Below, in pieces: positions 43,994-52,410 of a DNA stretch of 64,000 bases. A program made the translations under genes and the position numbers. The notes below the pieces were generated by a model. The model saw only the letters and a program-made list of their open reading frames with translations, did no database searches and had not been told where the DNA came from. The DNA is taken from the NCBI RefSeq assembly GCF_000227745.2, contig NC_018012.1, positions 124,001-188,000 of the forward strand, written 5' to 3'. How positions within the stretch are numbered: the stretch's first letter is position 1; every line of letters starts with the position of its first letter. The stretch comes from Thiocystis violascens DSM 198. Its GTDB lineage: Bacteria > Pseudomonadota > Gammaproteobacteria > Chromatiales > Chromatiaceae.

Positions 43994-44689
43994 ATGAACG
44001 AGCCGTTATGGCGGTATTTCAAGACAGATAGATTCTTGGAGTTATTGGATTCCAGCCAACTTTACTTCGCTTCAGCTCGCCAATTTGAAGATCCTTTCGA
44101 AGGAGCAGTTGCTATGCTCCCTCCAGGTTTCCCTATTGACCCCCGCTATGCAGAGCCCGAGTTCGGCGAGAAGGCATTCGAAGAACTTCGGCGTCTTACA
44201 AAAGTCAGTTGCTGGCACCGTGCCAGCTACGAAAGCGATGCGATGTGGCAGCTGTACGCTGGTTCACGAAAAGGGGTTGCTGTGCGCACGAGTCCTGACA
44301 GAATTCGAGCTGCCGTCAAGCCGTTCCACCTAAAGCCCGAGTACGGCCAAGAAGACCTCTGGGCAGGAAACGTGACATACGTCGACCTACTAAAGGAGCG
44401 GCTTCGCGTAAGTATGATGGATCGCTTTTGGTACAAGCACATGGCATTCGCTTGGGAGCAGGAGTTTCGTTTGGCAGTGTCGGTCCGCATTGCAGAGGAG
44501 TTCGGTGTTGAAGTGCCCGAGCATGGAGTCAAGGTCGAATTCGATATTCCGCAACTAATCGAACATATTTACCTCGGTCCGTTGCTGCCTGAGAATGATG
44601 CCATAGCTATTCGGGTCGCTGCGAAGACCCATGGCCTTGAAGACCGAATCAGAGTTACAAGCATGCTTGGAACACCGATGTACACATAG
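43994..44689 (+). CDS. DUF2971 protein
   Basis: This 231-residue protein begins MNEPLWRYFKTDRFLELLDS, followed by LYFASARQFEDPFEGAV, VSCWHRASYESDAMWQLYA and KGVAVRTSPDRI, the standard order of DUF2971. Its biochemical role is unknown; members are frequent in genomic islands. I take the ATG at 43994, because the longer frame runs through the inverted repeat. Confidence 0.8.
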   Translation: MNEPLWRYFKTDRFLELLDSSQLYFASARQFEDPFEGAVAMLPPGFPIDPRYAEPEFGEKAFEELRRLTKVSCWHRASYESDAMWQLYAGSRKGVAVRTSPDRIRAAVKPFHLKPEYGQEDLWAGNVTYVDLLKERLRVSMMDRFWYKHMAFAWEQEFRLAVSVRIAEEFGVEVPEHGVKVEFDIPQLIEHIYLGPLLPENDAIAIRVAAKTHGLEDRIRVTSMLGTPMYT

Positions 44690-44770
44690 TGCAGTCTAGC
44701 CATCGCTTCCACCTGACCGCCCACTCGCTGCGCTTGCGGGCGTCCCGTGAAGCTGAGCGTTAGCAAGGTA

Positions 44771-44798
44771 GATGGGTAGAGCGATAGCGAAACCCATC
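44771..44798. repeat. GATGGGT hairpin, copy at the PLD unit 2
   Basis: Same hairpin as at 33429-33456, located at the 5' boundary of the duplicated PLD unit. The preceding sequence GAGCGTTAGC is not shared with unit 1, so the duplication starts about here. Confidence 0.75.
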
Positions 44799-44925
44799 AA
44801 TGCCTTGCAAGCGACTCATAGAGCTGACTTCGCGGGCGGCGCAGTGCTCGTCATGCAACATTGTACAACGGCGCCGATTAATCTAATTTCCCAGCCCTCG
44901 CATTAGCCTTCATGACGGTCTGACA

Positions 44926-45621
44926 ATGGCAAAATTCCTGAACACCAGTGCGACGAATTACTTCCTTGAGGAAATGATCAAGGACGCAAAAGATCGCCTC
45001 ATTCTTATCAGCCCCTTCCTCCGGCTCAATGATCGCGTCAAGGAGCTCCTCGCGGACAAGAACCGTCTCAAGATCGACGTCAGAATTGTCTATGGCAAGA
45101 GCGAACTGCAACCGGAAGAGATTGGCTGGCTCAACGCGCTTTCCTATGTTCGCACCAGCTTTTGCCGCAACCTGCACGCCAAGTGCTACATGAATGAAGA
45201 ACTTTGCATTGTGACGAGCCTCAACCTCTATGAGTTCAGTCAGGTCAATAACAACGAGATGGGTGTGCTGATCCGCCGCTCGGAGGACGCCGAGCTTTAC
45301 CGTGATGCTTACGAAGAATCACAGCGCATCATCCGTATCAGTGAGGAGGTCAGAATTACGCTGGAGCGTGTCGCCGCGCCGGGTGATGTGGAAAAATCGG
45401 ATGAAGATGAACCAACCGCAAAGCTTACGTCGTCCAAGCTCGGTCAGCGCCTCAAACTCAAGACCACGGAGCTGATGGAAAAGCTGGTATCACTTGGTTA
45501 TCTGGAGATCAGGGAGGGGAAACATTACCTCACGCCAAAGGGCAAGGATTCAGGCGGTGAGTTTCGTATGAGCCCGAAGCATGGCCCATATTTTCTCTGG
45601 CCACATGATTTCAAACCATAA
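44926..45621 (+). CDS. PLD-like phosphodiesterase domain protein, intact copy 2
   Basis: This 231-residue protein has a single phospholipase D H-x-K motif (NLHAKCYMNEELCIVTSLNL, with N/S-L-N following) and an N-terminal half typical of PLD nuclease folds (LILISPFLRLNDRVKELL). A winged-helix-like C-terminus (LKTTELMEKLVSLGYLEI) follows. One HKD motif implies an active dimer, possibly a nuclease. It is the undamaged version of the gene at 33584-35084. The duplicated unit includes about 150 bp upstream. Confidence 0.8.
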   Translation: MAKFLNTSATNYFLEEMIKDAKDRLILISPFLRLNDRVKELLADKNRLKIDVRIVYGKSELQPEEIGWLNALSYVRTSFCRNLHAKCYMNEELCIVTSLNLYEFSQVNNNEMGVLIRRSEDAELYRDAYEESQRIIRISEEVRITLERVAAPGDVEKSDEDEPTAKLTSSKLGQRLKLKTTELMEKLVSLGYLEIREGKHYLTPKGKDSGGEFRMSPKHGPYFLWPHDFKP

Positions 45622-45629
45622 AGCATTCA

Positions 45630-45689
45630 ACCGGCGCCGGCTTCGCGACCCCTCAGGATATGCAGACGGTGCTGCTGGATGGTGTCTGA
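45630..45689 (+). pseudogene. Twenty-codon C-terminal gene fragment
   Basis: In frame from the PLD unit boundary: TGAGFATPQDMQTVLLDGV, then TGA. It reads as the end of a protein cut by the arrival of the PLD unit, mirroring the truncated DUF4129 gene after unit 1. The family is unknown. A CCCGGCTCGGGC hairpin follows at 45729-45758. Confidence 0.4.
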
Positions 45690-45773
45690 TCAATCGCGAA
45701 CGATGCGGTGCCTGAATTCAACCACAATCCCCGGCTCGGGCGTGCCGCCCGAGCCGGGCAGGGTCCGCTACGT

Positions 45774-46373
45774 CTAATCCTGGCGAATCCCCTCAATGCT
45801 CAGGATCATCTCGACATCGCGCGAGGCCGGGCCGAGGTTCCGCTCGATGCCGAAGTCCTTGAGCGCGAAGCGGGTGCTGCCCTGGAAGCCGCGCCGGTGG
45901 CCGCCCCAGGGATCCGGGCCTTCGCCGATCTCGGTGACATCGATCGACACCGGTTTGGTGATCCCGCGCAGGGTCAGATCGCCCTTGAGGACGGCCGTGC
46001 CGTCACCCTTGGCGGTGAAGGACGTGCTCTTGAAGGTCGCTTCCGGATACCTGCTCACATCCAGGAAATCCTTGTCCCGCAGGTGCTTGTCGCGCTCGGC
46101 ATGGTTCGAGTCGATGCTCGCGGTCTTGATGGTGACATCGACCCTGGCGGCGCTCGGGTTGTCCTTGTCGTAACTGAAGTCGCCGGAGAACTCGTTGAAG
46201 CGGCCATAGAGCCAACTGTAGCCGAGGTGGGGGATGCGGAACTGGACAAAGGCGTGGCCGCCCTCGGTGTCGATCACATAGTTTTCGGCCATCGCCAGGC
46301 CGGGCATGGCCAGCGCGGCGGCGAGGGTGAGGGCGGAGAAGGGAAGGGTGGGGAATCGCTTGCTCGTCATCAT
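45774..46373 (-). CDS. YceI-family periplasmic protein
   Basis: This 199-residue protein has a signal peptide (ALTLAAALAMPGLAMA), then the YceI lipocalin-like barrel: YVIDTEGGHAFVQFRI, SGDFSYDKDNPSAARVDVTI, RDKDFLDVSRYPEATFKS and LTLRGITKPVSIDV. YceI proteins bind isoprenoid-like lipids. The ATG at 46373 has AGAGGAAAA upstream. It follows a cytochrome b561 gene, the classical yceI/yceJ pairing. Confidence 0.92.
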   Translation of the reverse strand: MMTSKRFPTLPFSALTLAAALAMPGLAMAENYVIDTEGGHAFVQFRIPHLGYSWLYGRFNEFSGDFSYDKDNPSAARVDVTIKTASIDSNHAERDKHLRDKDFLDVSRYPEATFKSTSFTAKGDGTAVLKGDLTLRGITKPVSIDVTEIGEGPDPWGGHRRGFQGSTRFALKDFGIERNLGPASRDVEMILSIEGIRQD

Positions 46374-46498
46374 GGTTTTCCTCTGTTTGAGTTGACGGTC
46401 GAAAAACACTGAGATCAGCTCGGCGGAAACGCCCGCCGGGCGCGGACAGCAGGCTGGCGCGGCCGCCGGGATGACGGCCTGGCTGGCGGAAGGCGCGG

Positions 46499-47056
46499 CT
46501 AGCGCCGCGCGGGACGGTGCCCCAGCATCCGCAGCAGGGTTGCATCGCGGTCGATAAAATGATGCTTCAGCGCCGCCAGCGCATGGATCGCGGCCAGGGT
46601 CACCAGCGCGATGGCGAGGACCAGATGGACCTCGCCCGCCAGATCGGCCTGATTCGGCAGCCCGGTCAGGGTCGCCGGGACGCTGAACAGACCGAAGACG
46701 TCGAGCGCCCGACCATCGGCCGTTGAGATCAGATAACCGCTCGTCATCACCAGGAACAGTAGCAGGTAGAGCAGGCCGTGCATCAGGCGCGCGAGGCGCT
46801 GCTCGATGAGCGACTGATCCGGCTCCGGGCGCGGCACGGGGTTGATCAGCCGCCAGCCGAGACGCAGCAGCAGCGTCAACAGCAGCAGTACCCCGACGCC
46901 CTTGTGTAGCTCCGGTGCCCGCCTGTACCAGGTGTCGTAATAGGTCAGATCGACCATCCAGAGCCCCAGCGCGAACAGCCCGACCACGACGACCGCGATC
47001 AGCCAGTGCAGCAGCACGGCGATCAGACCATAGGTTTCCTCGGTGTTACGCCACAT
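46499..47056 (-). CDS. Cytochrome b561 (YceJ-like)
   Basis: This four-helix di-haem membrane protein has about 185 residues. The haem-ligand His residues are in LLHWLIAVVVV, ELHKGVGVLLLLTLLLR, RLMHGLLYLLLFLVM and AAIHALAALKHHF. It likely oxidises quinol and passes electrons to periplasmic partners. The ATG at 47056 has AAGGTGA upstream; a GTG three codons earlier is the alternative. Confidence 0.9.
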   Translation of the reverse strand: MWRNTEETYGLIAVLLHWLIAVVVVGLFALGLWMVDLTYYDTWYRRAPELHKGVGVLLLLTLLLRLGWRLINPVPRPEPDQSLIEQRLARLMHGLLYLLLFLVMTSGYLISTADGRALDVFGLFSVPATLTGLPNQADLAGEVHLVLAIALVTLAAIHALAALKHHFIDRDATLLRMLGHRPARR

Positions 47057-47186
47057 GCGATTCACCTTGATGGAGATAGTGCGACGAAAAAAGAGCGACT
47101 GATCGATTGTTCACGGCGTCTTCTCCAAAAATCAATTTGTTTCCTTTTCTGGAAATGCTGTTGGGTTGATGGGGCTTTTAGGGATT

Positions 47187-47214
47187 GATGGGTTTCGCTA
47201 TCTCTCTACCAATC
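47187..47214. repeat. GATGGGT hairpin, inverted copy
   Basis: This is the reverse-oriented version of the hairpin at the PLD units, between the cytochrome b561 promoter region and the 3' end of the TIR-like gene, where it could act as a terminator-like structure. Confidence 0.65.
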
Positions 47215-47560
47215 CTTAGTATGTTCTGCCTTGCTACGTTGATGGCAGCACGCCAGCCGCTTCAAGATCTTTCCGCATGTCGATCAGCTTCTCGGAAACA
47301 TTTGCTTTGAAGCGGTTTTGGATGATGCCACCGAAGTCTGAGAACATTGATGTTCCTTCACGTAGCAGCAGCATCGCGTTGCCACGACCTAAACGCCCGC
47401 AAAACCAGCCCATCTCATAGATGACGTTTGGGCGTGCCTGAAGATAGCTGTCCTCTGCCGATTTAACTTCATCGTCTGGAGTGAATACCGCTATGGCAAA
47501 TGAGCAAGTTTCAGCATGACGCTCGAATTTTTCTATAACGGTCTCCGCGCCAGAGTTTGG

Positions 47561-48980
47561 CTCATCCCATTACACACAACTCTCCGTGTCCGACATCTCC
47601 CTGGCATATTTGATCCCAGCGGCGAAGTCCATGACGCGCTGCAAGCCCAGCCAGATGGTCTTCAAGCCGGGCTCGCCATCGCCTTTGCGACCGAGGAATC
47701 CGCCCAAGCGGGCGATCAGGCGAATCACTTCGTTGAGACGTGGCGGATCCTTGGCGATGGGTTTCTTGGCCAGGATGTACGCCGCCTGCCACTCCTCGGT
47801 TTCCAGCAACAAGCTAGCGTCCAGATCGGGGACGGTGCGCCCCAGGCGCATCAAACGGGCGATGCGCCAACTCACCACCAGGAACAGCGCCAGGGCGCGT
47901 TCGAGACGCGCCATCGTGCCCAGTTGCAGGGCTTCGACGCGGCAGGCTTCCTTGAGCACCAAAAACAGCATCTCGATTTCCCAGCGTGCCCGGTACCACG
48001 CGATCAGTTCGACGGCGGCCTCCAGGGTGGTGGCCTCGCGATTGGTCAGCAGGCGCCATTCGATGGGTTTCACCCCCACCGGGGCGTTGGTTTCGCGGGC
48101 GATCACACAGGTCGCCTCCAGGGTGCCGCGGCGTCCATCCGAGAGGGTAACCCGTTGCGCGTAGAGCTGTTGACGGACCTCGCGCGCCACCCGCCCGCGC
48201 CCCGCCGGCAGGACGAAGCGGATCTCCCCGAGCGGGTCGCTCGCGAGCACCCGCGCCCACAGGCGCTGCCCCTCGGGCAGGGCGCGATTGTGCTTGGCGC
48301 GTAGCAGCCAGTCGGCGGGGTGGCCCAGGTCGCGGGCGCGCACCATCAAGTCCAGCAGATCGCCCTCGCGATCGGCCAGATAGACCAGCCGCGTCTGCGG
48401 CAAGTCGGCGGCCAAGTCGGCGACCCGCGCGTACCCTTCGCCCCAGCGCACGCTCTCCTTGATTCCCGGACGGGTGCCGTCGGGCGCTTTCGGCTCCCGC
48501 GCCCACATCCAGGCATCCACCACGCCCAGCGGCTCGCGCGCGGGGGTGATGGCATACGTCGGGTGCAGGTACATCCCGCGCTGGGCTTCTAAAGCTCAGC
48601 GGACCCAGTCCGTCAATCGCCTGTCCGTTGAAGTTCAGTTCGGTGGTGTCCTGTACGCACAACACCACCGGCTGAGTCGCCATGCGCTCGCGGGTGCACT
48701 GGCGATGCGGCTCCAGAATGTCCATCCAATCGAACCGATCTTGGGACAGAAAGCGGTACGCCGCCTGGGTTTCCGCCCAACCGTTGCAAGCGCCCGGGAG
48801 GCTCGCCGCGGGCCGCTCGGCCAGACGCTCCACCAACTGCACCGCCCGGCGGTCGCGACGCGCGTCGCCCAGATCGATCCCGCGAAATTCGTCTTCTGCC
48901 CAGCCCATGCGATCCCCAATGAACGTGAATGCTCAAACCGATTTTACCCGCACACGGGGAGTTGTGTGTAATGGGATGAG
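47561..48980 (-). mobile_element. IS4-family insertion sequence
   Basis: This 1420-bp element has 20-bp perfect terminal inverted repeats starting CTCATCCCATTACACACAAC. The 5-bp duplication TTTGG lies at 47556-47560 and 48981-48985. Removing the element and one duplication restores the TIR-like reading frame. Confidence 0.9.
47570..48908 (-). pseudogene. IS4-family (Tn5-like) transposase, frameshifted
   Basis: The first frame (from 48908) has the Tn5-like start FRGIDLGDARRDRR, ETQAAYRFLSQDRFDW and VLCVQDTTELNFNGQAIDGL. The second frame (from about 48585) continues QRGMYLHPTYAITPA, VYLADREGDLLDL and the Y-R-E-K-type block YRARWEIEMLFLVLKEAC. One extra base near 48590 separates them. All three DDE residues are present but in two frames. 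Confidence 0.85.
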
Positions 48981-49536
48981 TTTGGCTGCTGCATCAGGAT
49001 GATTGGATTCAGCCGAAATTCGCTCTGCACGATGTCTTTTAGCTCCCTCCACTTCGCTTCATCCCTCCCGTGAACTATGAACAGATTCTCGCGCTTTCTG
49101 GTGGACTCCTGGGATCTCCGCGAAATAAGCAGATCGGGGTTTCTGTTAAGGCGCGTTAACGAAGCGCGCACCACCCCGAGCACGTTCTCCACTCCTTTAA
49201 GTGAAGGGCTTCCCAGGTAGCCGAATCCGTTCTGAAATTCATGCGCAATTTGAGCCGCATACACATTACGCCCAAGGGCATCATTGTAGAGATCAAGCAG
49301 TTCACGAACATACTGACGGTACAATGCGTCGTCGCCTTTAGCTATGTAGATGCCCTCTCGTGTGTGTGTAAACGAGTTGTACATTCGAAAAAGCTCGGTT
49401 TCGTACCTCTTTATCTCTGCGATGATCTGCTCTGGAGTCAAGTGGTCCTCCTAGTTACGAATGTTGGGGGTTACCGTGTAGTTGCGTTCATGTTAGCCCT
49501 AACAGTTGGCTAGACAAAACCGCGCAACAGACGGTA

Positions 49537-50418
49537 CTACCGCGCGCCCTCCAACCGCCCCACGATACGCGCCACATAGTCCCGCGTCTCCCGATACGGC
49601 GGGATGCCGCCGTGACGCCGGACGGCGCCCTCGCCGGCATTGTAGCCGGCCAGCGCCAGCTTCAGGTCGCCGTCGAAATAGTCGAGCAGCCACCGTAAAT
49701 AGGCCATGCCGCCGCGCAGGTTCTGCTCGGGATCCCAGACATCCCGCACGCCGAAACGCAGCGCCGTGGCCGGGATCAGTTGCATCAGCCCCTGGGCGTT
49801 CTTGCGCGAGCGGGCATTCGGGTCGAAGCTGGACTCGGTCTCGACCAGGGCGAGCACCAGTCCCGGATCGAGTGCGTAATGCGGTGCCAGCGCATGCACC
49901 AGACGCTCGATCTCGGCGGGCGGTCGAATCGACCGCCGCGCCACAGTGCGGGTGGGTGGCGAGACCAGCTCGCCGCCTTTATCGATACACGACGGGCGGC
50001 GCTTGGGGCGCTCGGCGATCTTCAGCGTCTCAAGGATCTTGCGCGCCTTCGCGTGATCCGACTGGGCTGCGTCGTAGAACCAGGCGGCGGCCAGATCCGC
50101 GTCGTTGGGGATGCCGCGCCCGAACGCATAGACCTGACCGAGCCGATACTTGGCCTCGGCATCCCCCTGCATGGCAGCCCTGCAATAGAGCCGGATCGCC
50201 TTGCGCGCGCTCTGGTCGACGCCGACGCCGGCCTCGTAGCGCTTGCCCCAGGCGGTGAGCCGGTAGGCTTCACGATTCTGAACCGCCTGCTCGAACCAGG
50301 GATCGAGCGTCGTCGCGGCCGGCGCGTTCGCCAGCCAGAGCCACAGGAGCGGCGCGGCGCGGGCCAGCGTCCACCATGGCCGCCGTCTTGCGCCATCCGA
50401 TGCGCGTCGCGGTGTCAC
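49537..50418 (-). CDS. SLT-family lytic transglycosylase with Sel1-like region
   Basis: This protein of about 293 residues has a signal region (LLWLWLANAPAA), Sel1-type repeats (AAMQGDAEAKYRLGQVYAFG) and a goose-lysozyme-like SLT domain: ALVETESSFDPNARSRKNAQ with the catalytic Glu, GLMQLIPATA and LALAGYNAGEGAVRRHGGIP. It cleaves peptidoglycan glycan strands. The GTG at 50418 overlaps the stop of the upstream gene; the longer frame is spurious. Confidence 0.88.
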   Translation of the reverse strand: MTPRRASDGARRRPWWTLARAAPLLWLWLANAPAATTLDPWFEQAVQNREAYRLTAWGKRYEAGVGVDQSARKAIRLYCRAAMQGDAEAKYRLGQVYAFGRGIPNDADLAAAWFYDAAQSDHAKARKILETLKIAERPKRRPSCIDKGGELVSPPTRTVARRSIRPPAEIERLVHALAPHYALDPGLVLALVETESSFDPNARSRKNAQGLMQLIPATALRFGVRDVWDPEQNLRGGMAYLRWLLDYFDGDLKLALAGYNAGEGAVRRHGGIPPYRETRDYVARIVGRLEGAR

Positions 50419-50666
50419 TCCAGCCCCTCCTTGCGCAGACGCTCGGCGTCGTTGGAGACCACTGCCAGCAGTTCGGCGGCCAGCTCGATGGCCTCGCTCG
50501 GGCGCAGCGGCACCGCGACCTTGAACGAGGGCGCGAGGATGTCCTCTTCGGTGGGGACAGACCGGCGGACTTGAAGCGTCAGCCCTCGCGAGTTGCTGTA
50601 GACATGGATACAGCCGTCCGCGACAAGTCCGATTTTGCGGCAGCGTGTCCCTTTGGGCGTGGTCAT
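50415..50666 (-). CDS. Small conserved-looking protein, unknown function
   Basis: This is an 83-residue protein from the ATG at 50666. The first part has TRCRKIGLVADGCIHVYSNS, with predicted strands, and the end is a helix (PSEAIELAAELLAVVSNDAE). The GTGA overlap with the lytic transglycosylase suggests coupling. No known domain was recognised. Confidence 0.6.
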   Translation of the reverse strand: MTTPKGTRCRKIGLVADGCIHVYSNSRGLTLQVRRSVPTEEDILAPSFKVAVPLRPSEAIELAAELLAVVSNDAERLRKEGLE

Positions 50667-50725
50667 GGGCGCTTGAATCCTGAACTTGAGACAGAAAGGG
50701 CGAAGCGTCTGCTCCGGCCAAGGCG

Positions 50726-51499
50726 TCAGGGCAGATCCCGCGTCGACTGGCAGTCGGGAAAGCCCGAGCAGGCCCAGAAGCGCCGACCGGCTTGCGTGCC
50801 CTTCTTCACGGTGCGGAGGATCATCGGACGGCCACATCTGGGGCACCGCTGCGATGCGTCCGGATTCGACCGTTGCTTGAGTGATCGGACGTGTGCCCGG
50901 TGCGTCGCCAGAGTCGGGGCCAAGCGCCCGTCCTGGAGCCGCCGCACCAGTTCGACGACCTGCGTCTCGGTGAAGACCGGCTCGCGGAAGGATTGGATAT
51001 GGCGGACGAAGCCGTTCCCCTGGGTGACGTTCGGCGGCATCTCGGTCTTGAAGGTGCTGTCGCCGACGAAGGCGACGACCGAGTGGATGGTCTCAAGCGG
51101 AACTGGCAACGCGCGCTCCAGCGCCTTGAGGTGCTTGTAGTTCTGGCGTAAAGGGTTCTGAAAGCGGGTGGTGCGGCGATAGATCTTCTGCGTCCACTGT
51201 GCCTGGTGCTCCCCGCCGAAGATCCAGCCCGTCATGTTCTTGGTCTCCAGTACGAAGAGTCCGAAGCGCGAGACGAAGACATGATCGATCTGGGTCGTGC
51301 CGTCCGGGGTCGGCAGGGTCAGATTGTGCAAAGGGTGATAAGTCATCGGGTCCAGCCTGGTCCTGGCGATTCGGCGGACCCGCGATTCCCCCAGATAGCC
51401 CTTCACGGATGGGGACTTCAGCAGGCCGACCAGGAGCGCGAGCGGAATCAGCCACCAAACGAGACCCAGGATCTGTTCGACAATGAGGAAGACGTCCAT
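50726..51499 (-). CDS. NERD-domain protein with topoisomerase-type zinc finger
   Basis: This 257-residue protein has an N-terminal membrane helix, a NERD (nuclease-related) domain with GESRVRRIARTRLD, TTQIDHVFVSRFGLFVLETK (PD-(D/E)xK-like ID..E-x-K core) and a C-terminal four-Cys finger CPRCGRPM..FWACSGFPDC as in topoisomerase I. This architecture suggests a membrane-tethered, DNA-processing enzyme of unknown role, sometimes found in defence contexts. Confidence 0.85.
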   Translation of the reverse strand: MDVFLIVEQILGLVWWLIPLALLVGLLKSPSVKGYLGESRVRRIARTRLDPMTYHPLHNLTLPTPDGTTQIDHVFVSRFGLFVLETKNMTGWIFGGEHQAQWTQKIYRRTTRFQNPLRQNYKHLKALERALPVPLETIHSVVAFVGDSTFKTEMPPNVTQGNGFVRHIQSFREPVFTETQVVELVRRLQDGRLAPTLATHRAHVRSLKQRSNPDASQRCPRCGRPMILRTVKKGTQAGRRFWACSGFPDCQSTRDLP

Positions 51500-51502
51500 G
51501 GC

Positions 51503-51691
51503 TCAAGCCCTCGTCTCATGCCGCCGCACCCAGAGCGCTGTCGGCAGGATCAGGCTTTCCAAGAGCATGTCCAAATCGGGCGCGATCGATCCCGCAAGCC
51601 CCCAGAACATGAAGGTCTGGCGGCTAGGGATCCGCGCCCGCAAGCGCCAGTGGGCCAGCCGGTAGCCCGCCGGGAGATGAGCGAGGATCAT
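51503..51691 (-). pseudogene. YdjM-type membrane hydrolase, N-terminal remnant
   Basis: About 62 residues: ILAHLPAGYRLAHWRLRAR, then GLAGSIAPDLDMLLESLILP and a stop. The HLPAGY and PDLD motifs start YdjM/metal-dependent membrane hydrolases, which are normally over 150 residues with further His-rich helices. The rest is missing here, so it is probably truncated. Confidence 0.5.
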
Positions 51692-51998
51692 GTCCGCGCA
51701 GCCACGCATGCGCTGGCGGGCCAACCGCGGGTTCGGCTGATGTTCATGCGGTGCGGAGGCTCCATCGGCCCGGTTCAAATCTTGACAGCCAGTAGAATAT
51801 CACGAATCATTCGCGTTAATATACCCTGACCCTATGGCAGTAACCGCCGCCAGTACGCTGCTTCGCGGTATCGCGCCGCGCCGGGAGGCGCGGCTGGTCG
51901 CACGGCGCTTGCCCGCTCCTCGGCCTGGCAGAGCGCCCGCGAGGCGACGCGAGTCGCCACCTCCAGGTCGAATCGAAGACAACCGGCAACCGGACTAC

Positions 51999-52376
51999 AT
52001 GAGCGATCCAAGCCTTTCGTTTTTCAAGACCTTCGTCGCGCTCTATCAGGAGATCATCGCGCATGACGGCTACGGGGATATCGAAGTCAATATCCGCCTC
52101 TTGCCTGGCAGGAAGAAAGAGGTGCGGCTGCGCTGCGGCCGGGAGTACCGCTACCTCGTCGTCGCGCCATCGAGTCGGAACGCGCGGAAGCGTTACCGGG
52201 TGATCGAGGAATGCCCCGGCGATCCCGGATATCGGGGGCCTGAGCGTCGCTCGACGTTCGACCGTCGCGACGATGGCAGCCCGCGCCGGAACAAGAGCCA
52301 GCGGCGCGACTTTCGGCTGGAGCGACGCATCAAGCCCGAGCGCCGCCGGGGGCGCGGGCGGCGGCATGACGATTGA
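51999..52376 (+). CDS. Protein with a highly basic C-terminal tail, unknown
   Basis: This is a 125-residue protein from the ATG at 51999. The first 70 residues look folded (SFFKTFVALYQEIIAHDGYG and VRLRCGREYRYLVV); the last 45 are dominated by R/D/E repeats such as PERRSTFDRRDDGS and KPERRRGRGRR, as in nucleic-acid binding tails. The opposite strand is open too, but has no coherent product. Confidence 0.6.
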   Translation: MSDPSLSFFKTFVALYQEIIAHDGYGDIEVNIRLLPGRKKEVRLRCGREYRYLVVAPSSRNARKRYRVIEECPGDPGYRGPERRSTFDRRDDGSPRRNKSQRRDFRLERRIKPERRRGRGRRHDD

Positions 52377-52410
52377 TCTGTTCGCCGGATCGAGACAAGT
52401 CGATTTCCTG

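Larger units (their letters stand above)
47234..49441 (-). pseudogene. TIR-like (PF10137/Cap12-type) gene split by an IS4-type element
   Basis: The N-terminal part (49441-48986) has a helical domain followed by ENLFIVHGRDEAKWRELKD. The C-terminal part (47560-47234) continues SGAETVIEKFERHAETCSFA, IAVFTPDDEV, RPNVIYEMGWFCGRLGRGNA and ends at TAG. Joined at PNS/GAET they give one frame with the TIR-like fold of predicted nucleotide-binding proteins such as the CBASS effector Cap12, which degrade NAD in phage defence. The TTG start has a perfect AGGAGG five bases upstream. No cyclase gene is adjacent, so the triggering system is unknown; the gene is now inactive. Confidence 0.8.

Noticed and set aside
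51816-52367. 183-codon minus-strand frame opposite the basic-tail protein
   Set aside because: Its product lacks motifs, and the plus-strand frame has a better folded-looking N-terminal half, though the choice is not certain.
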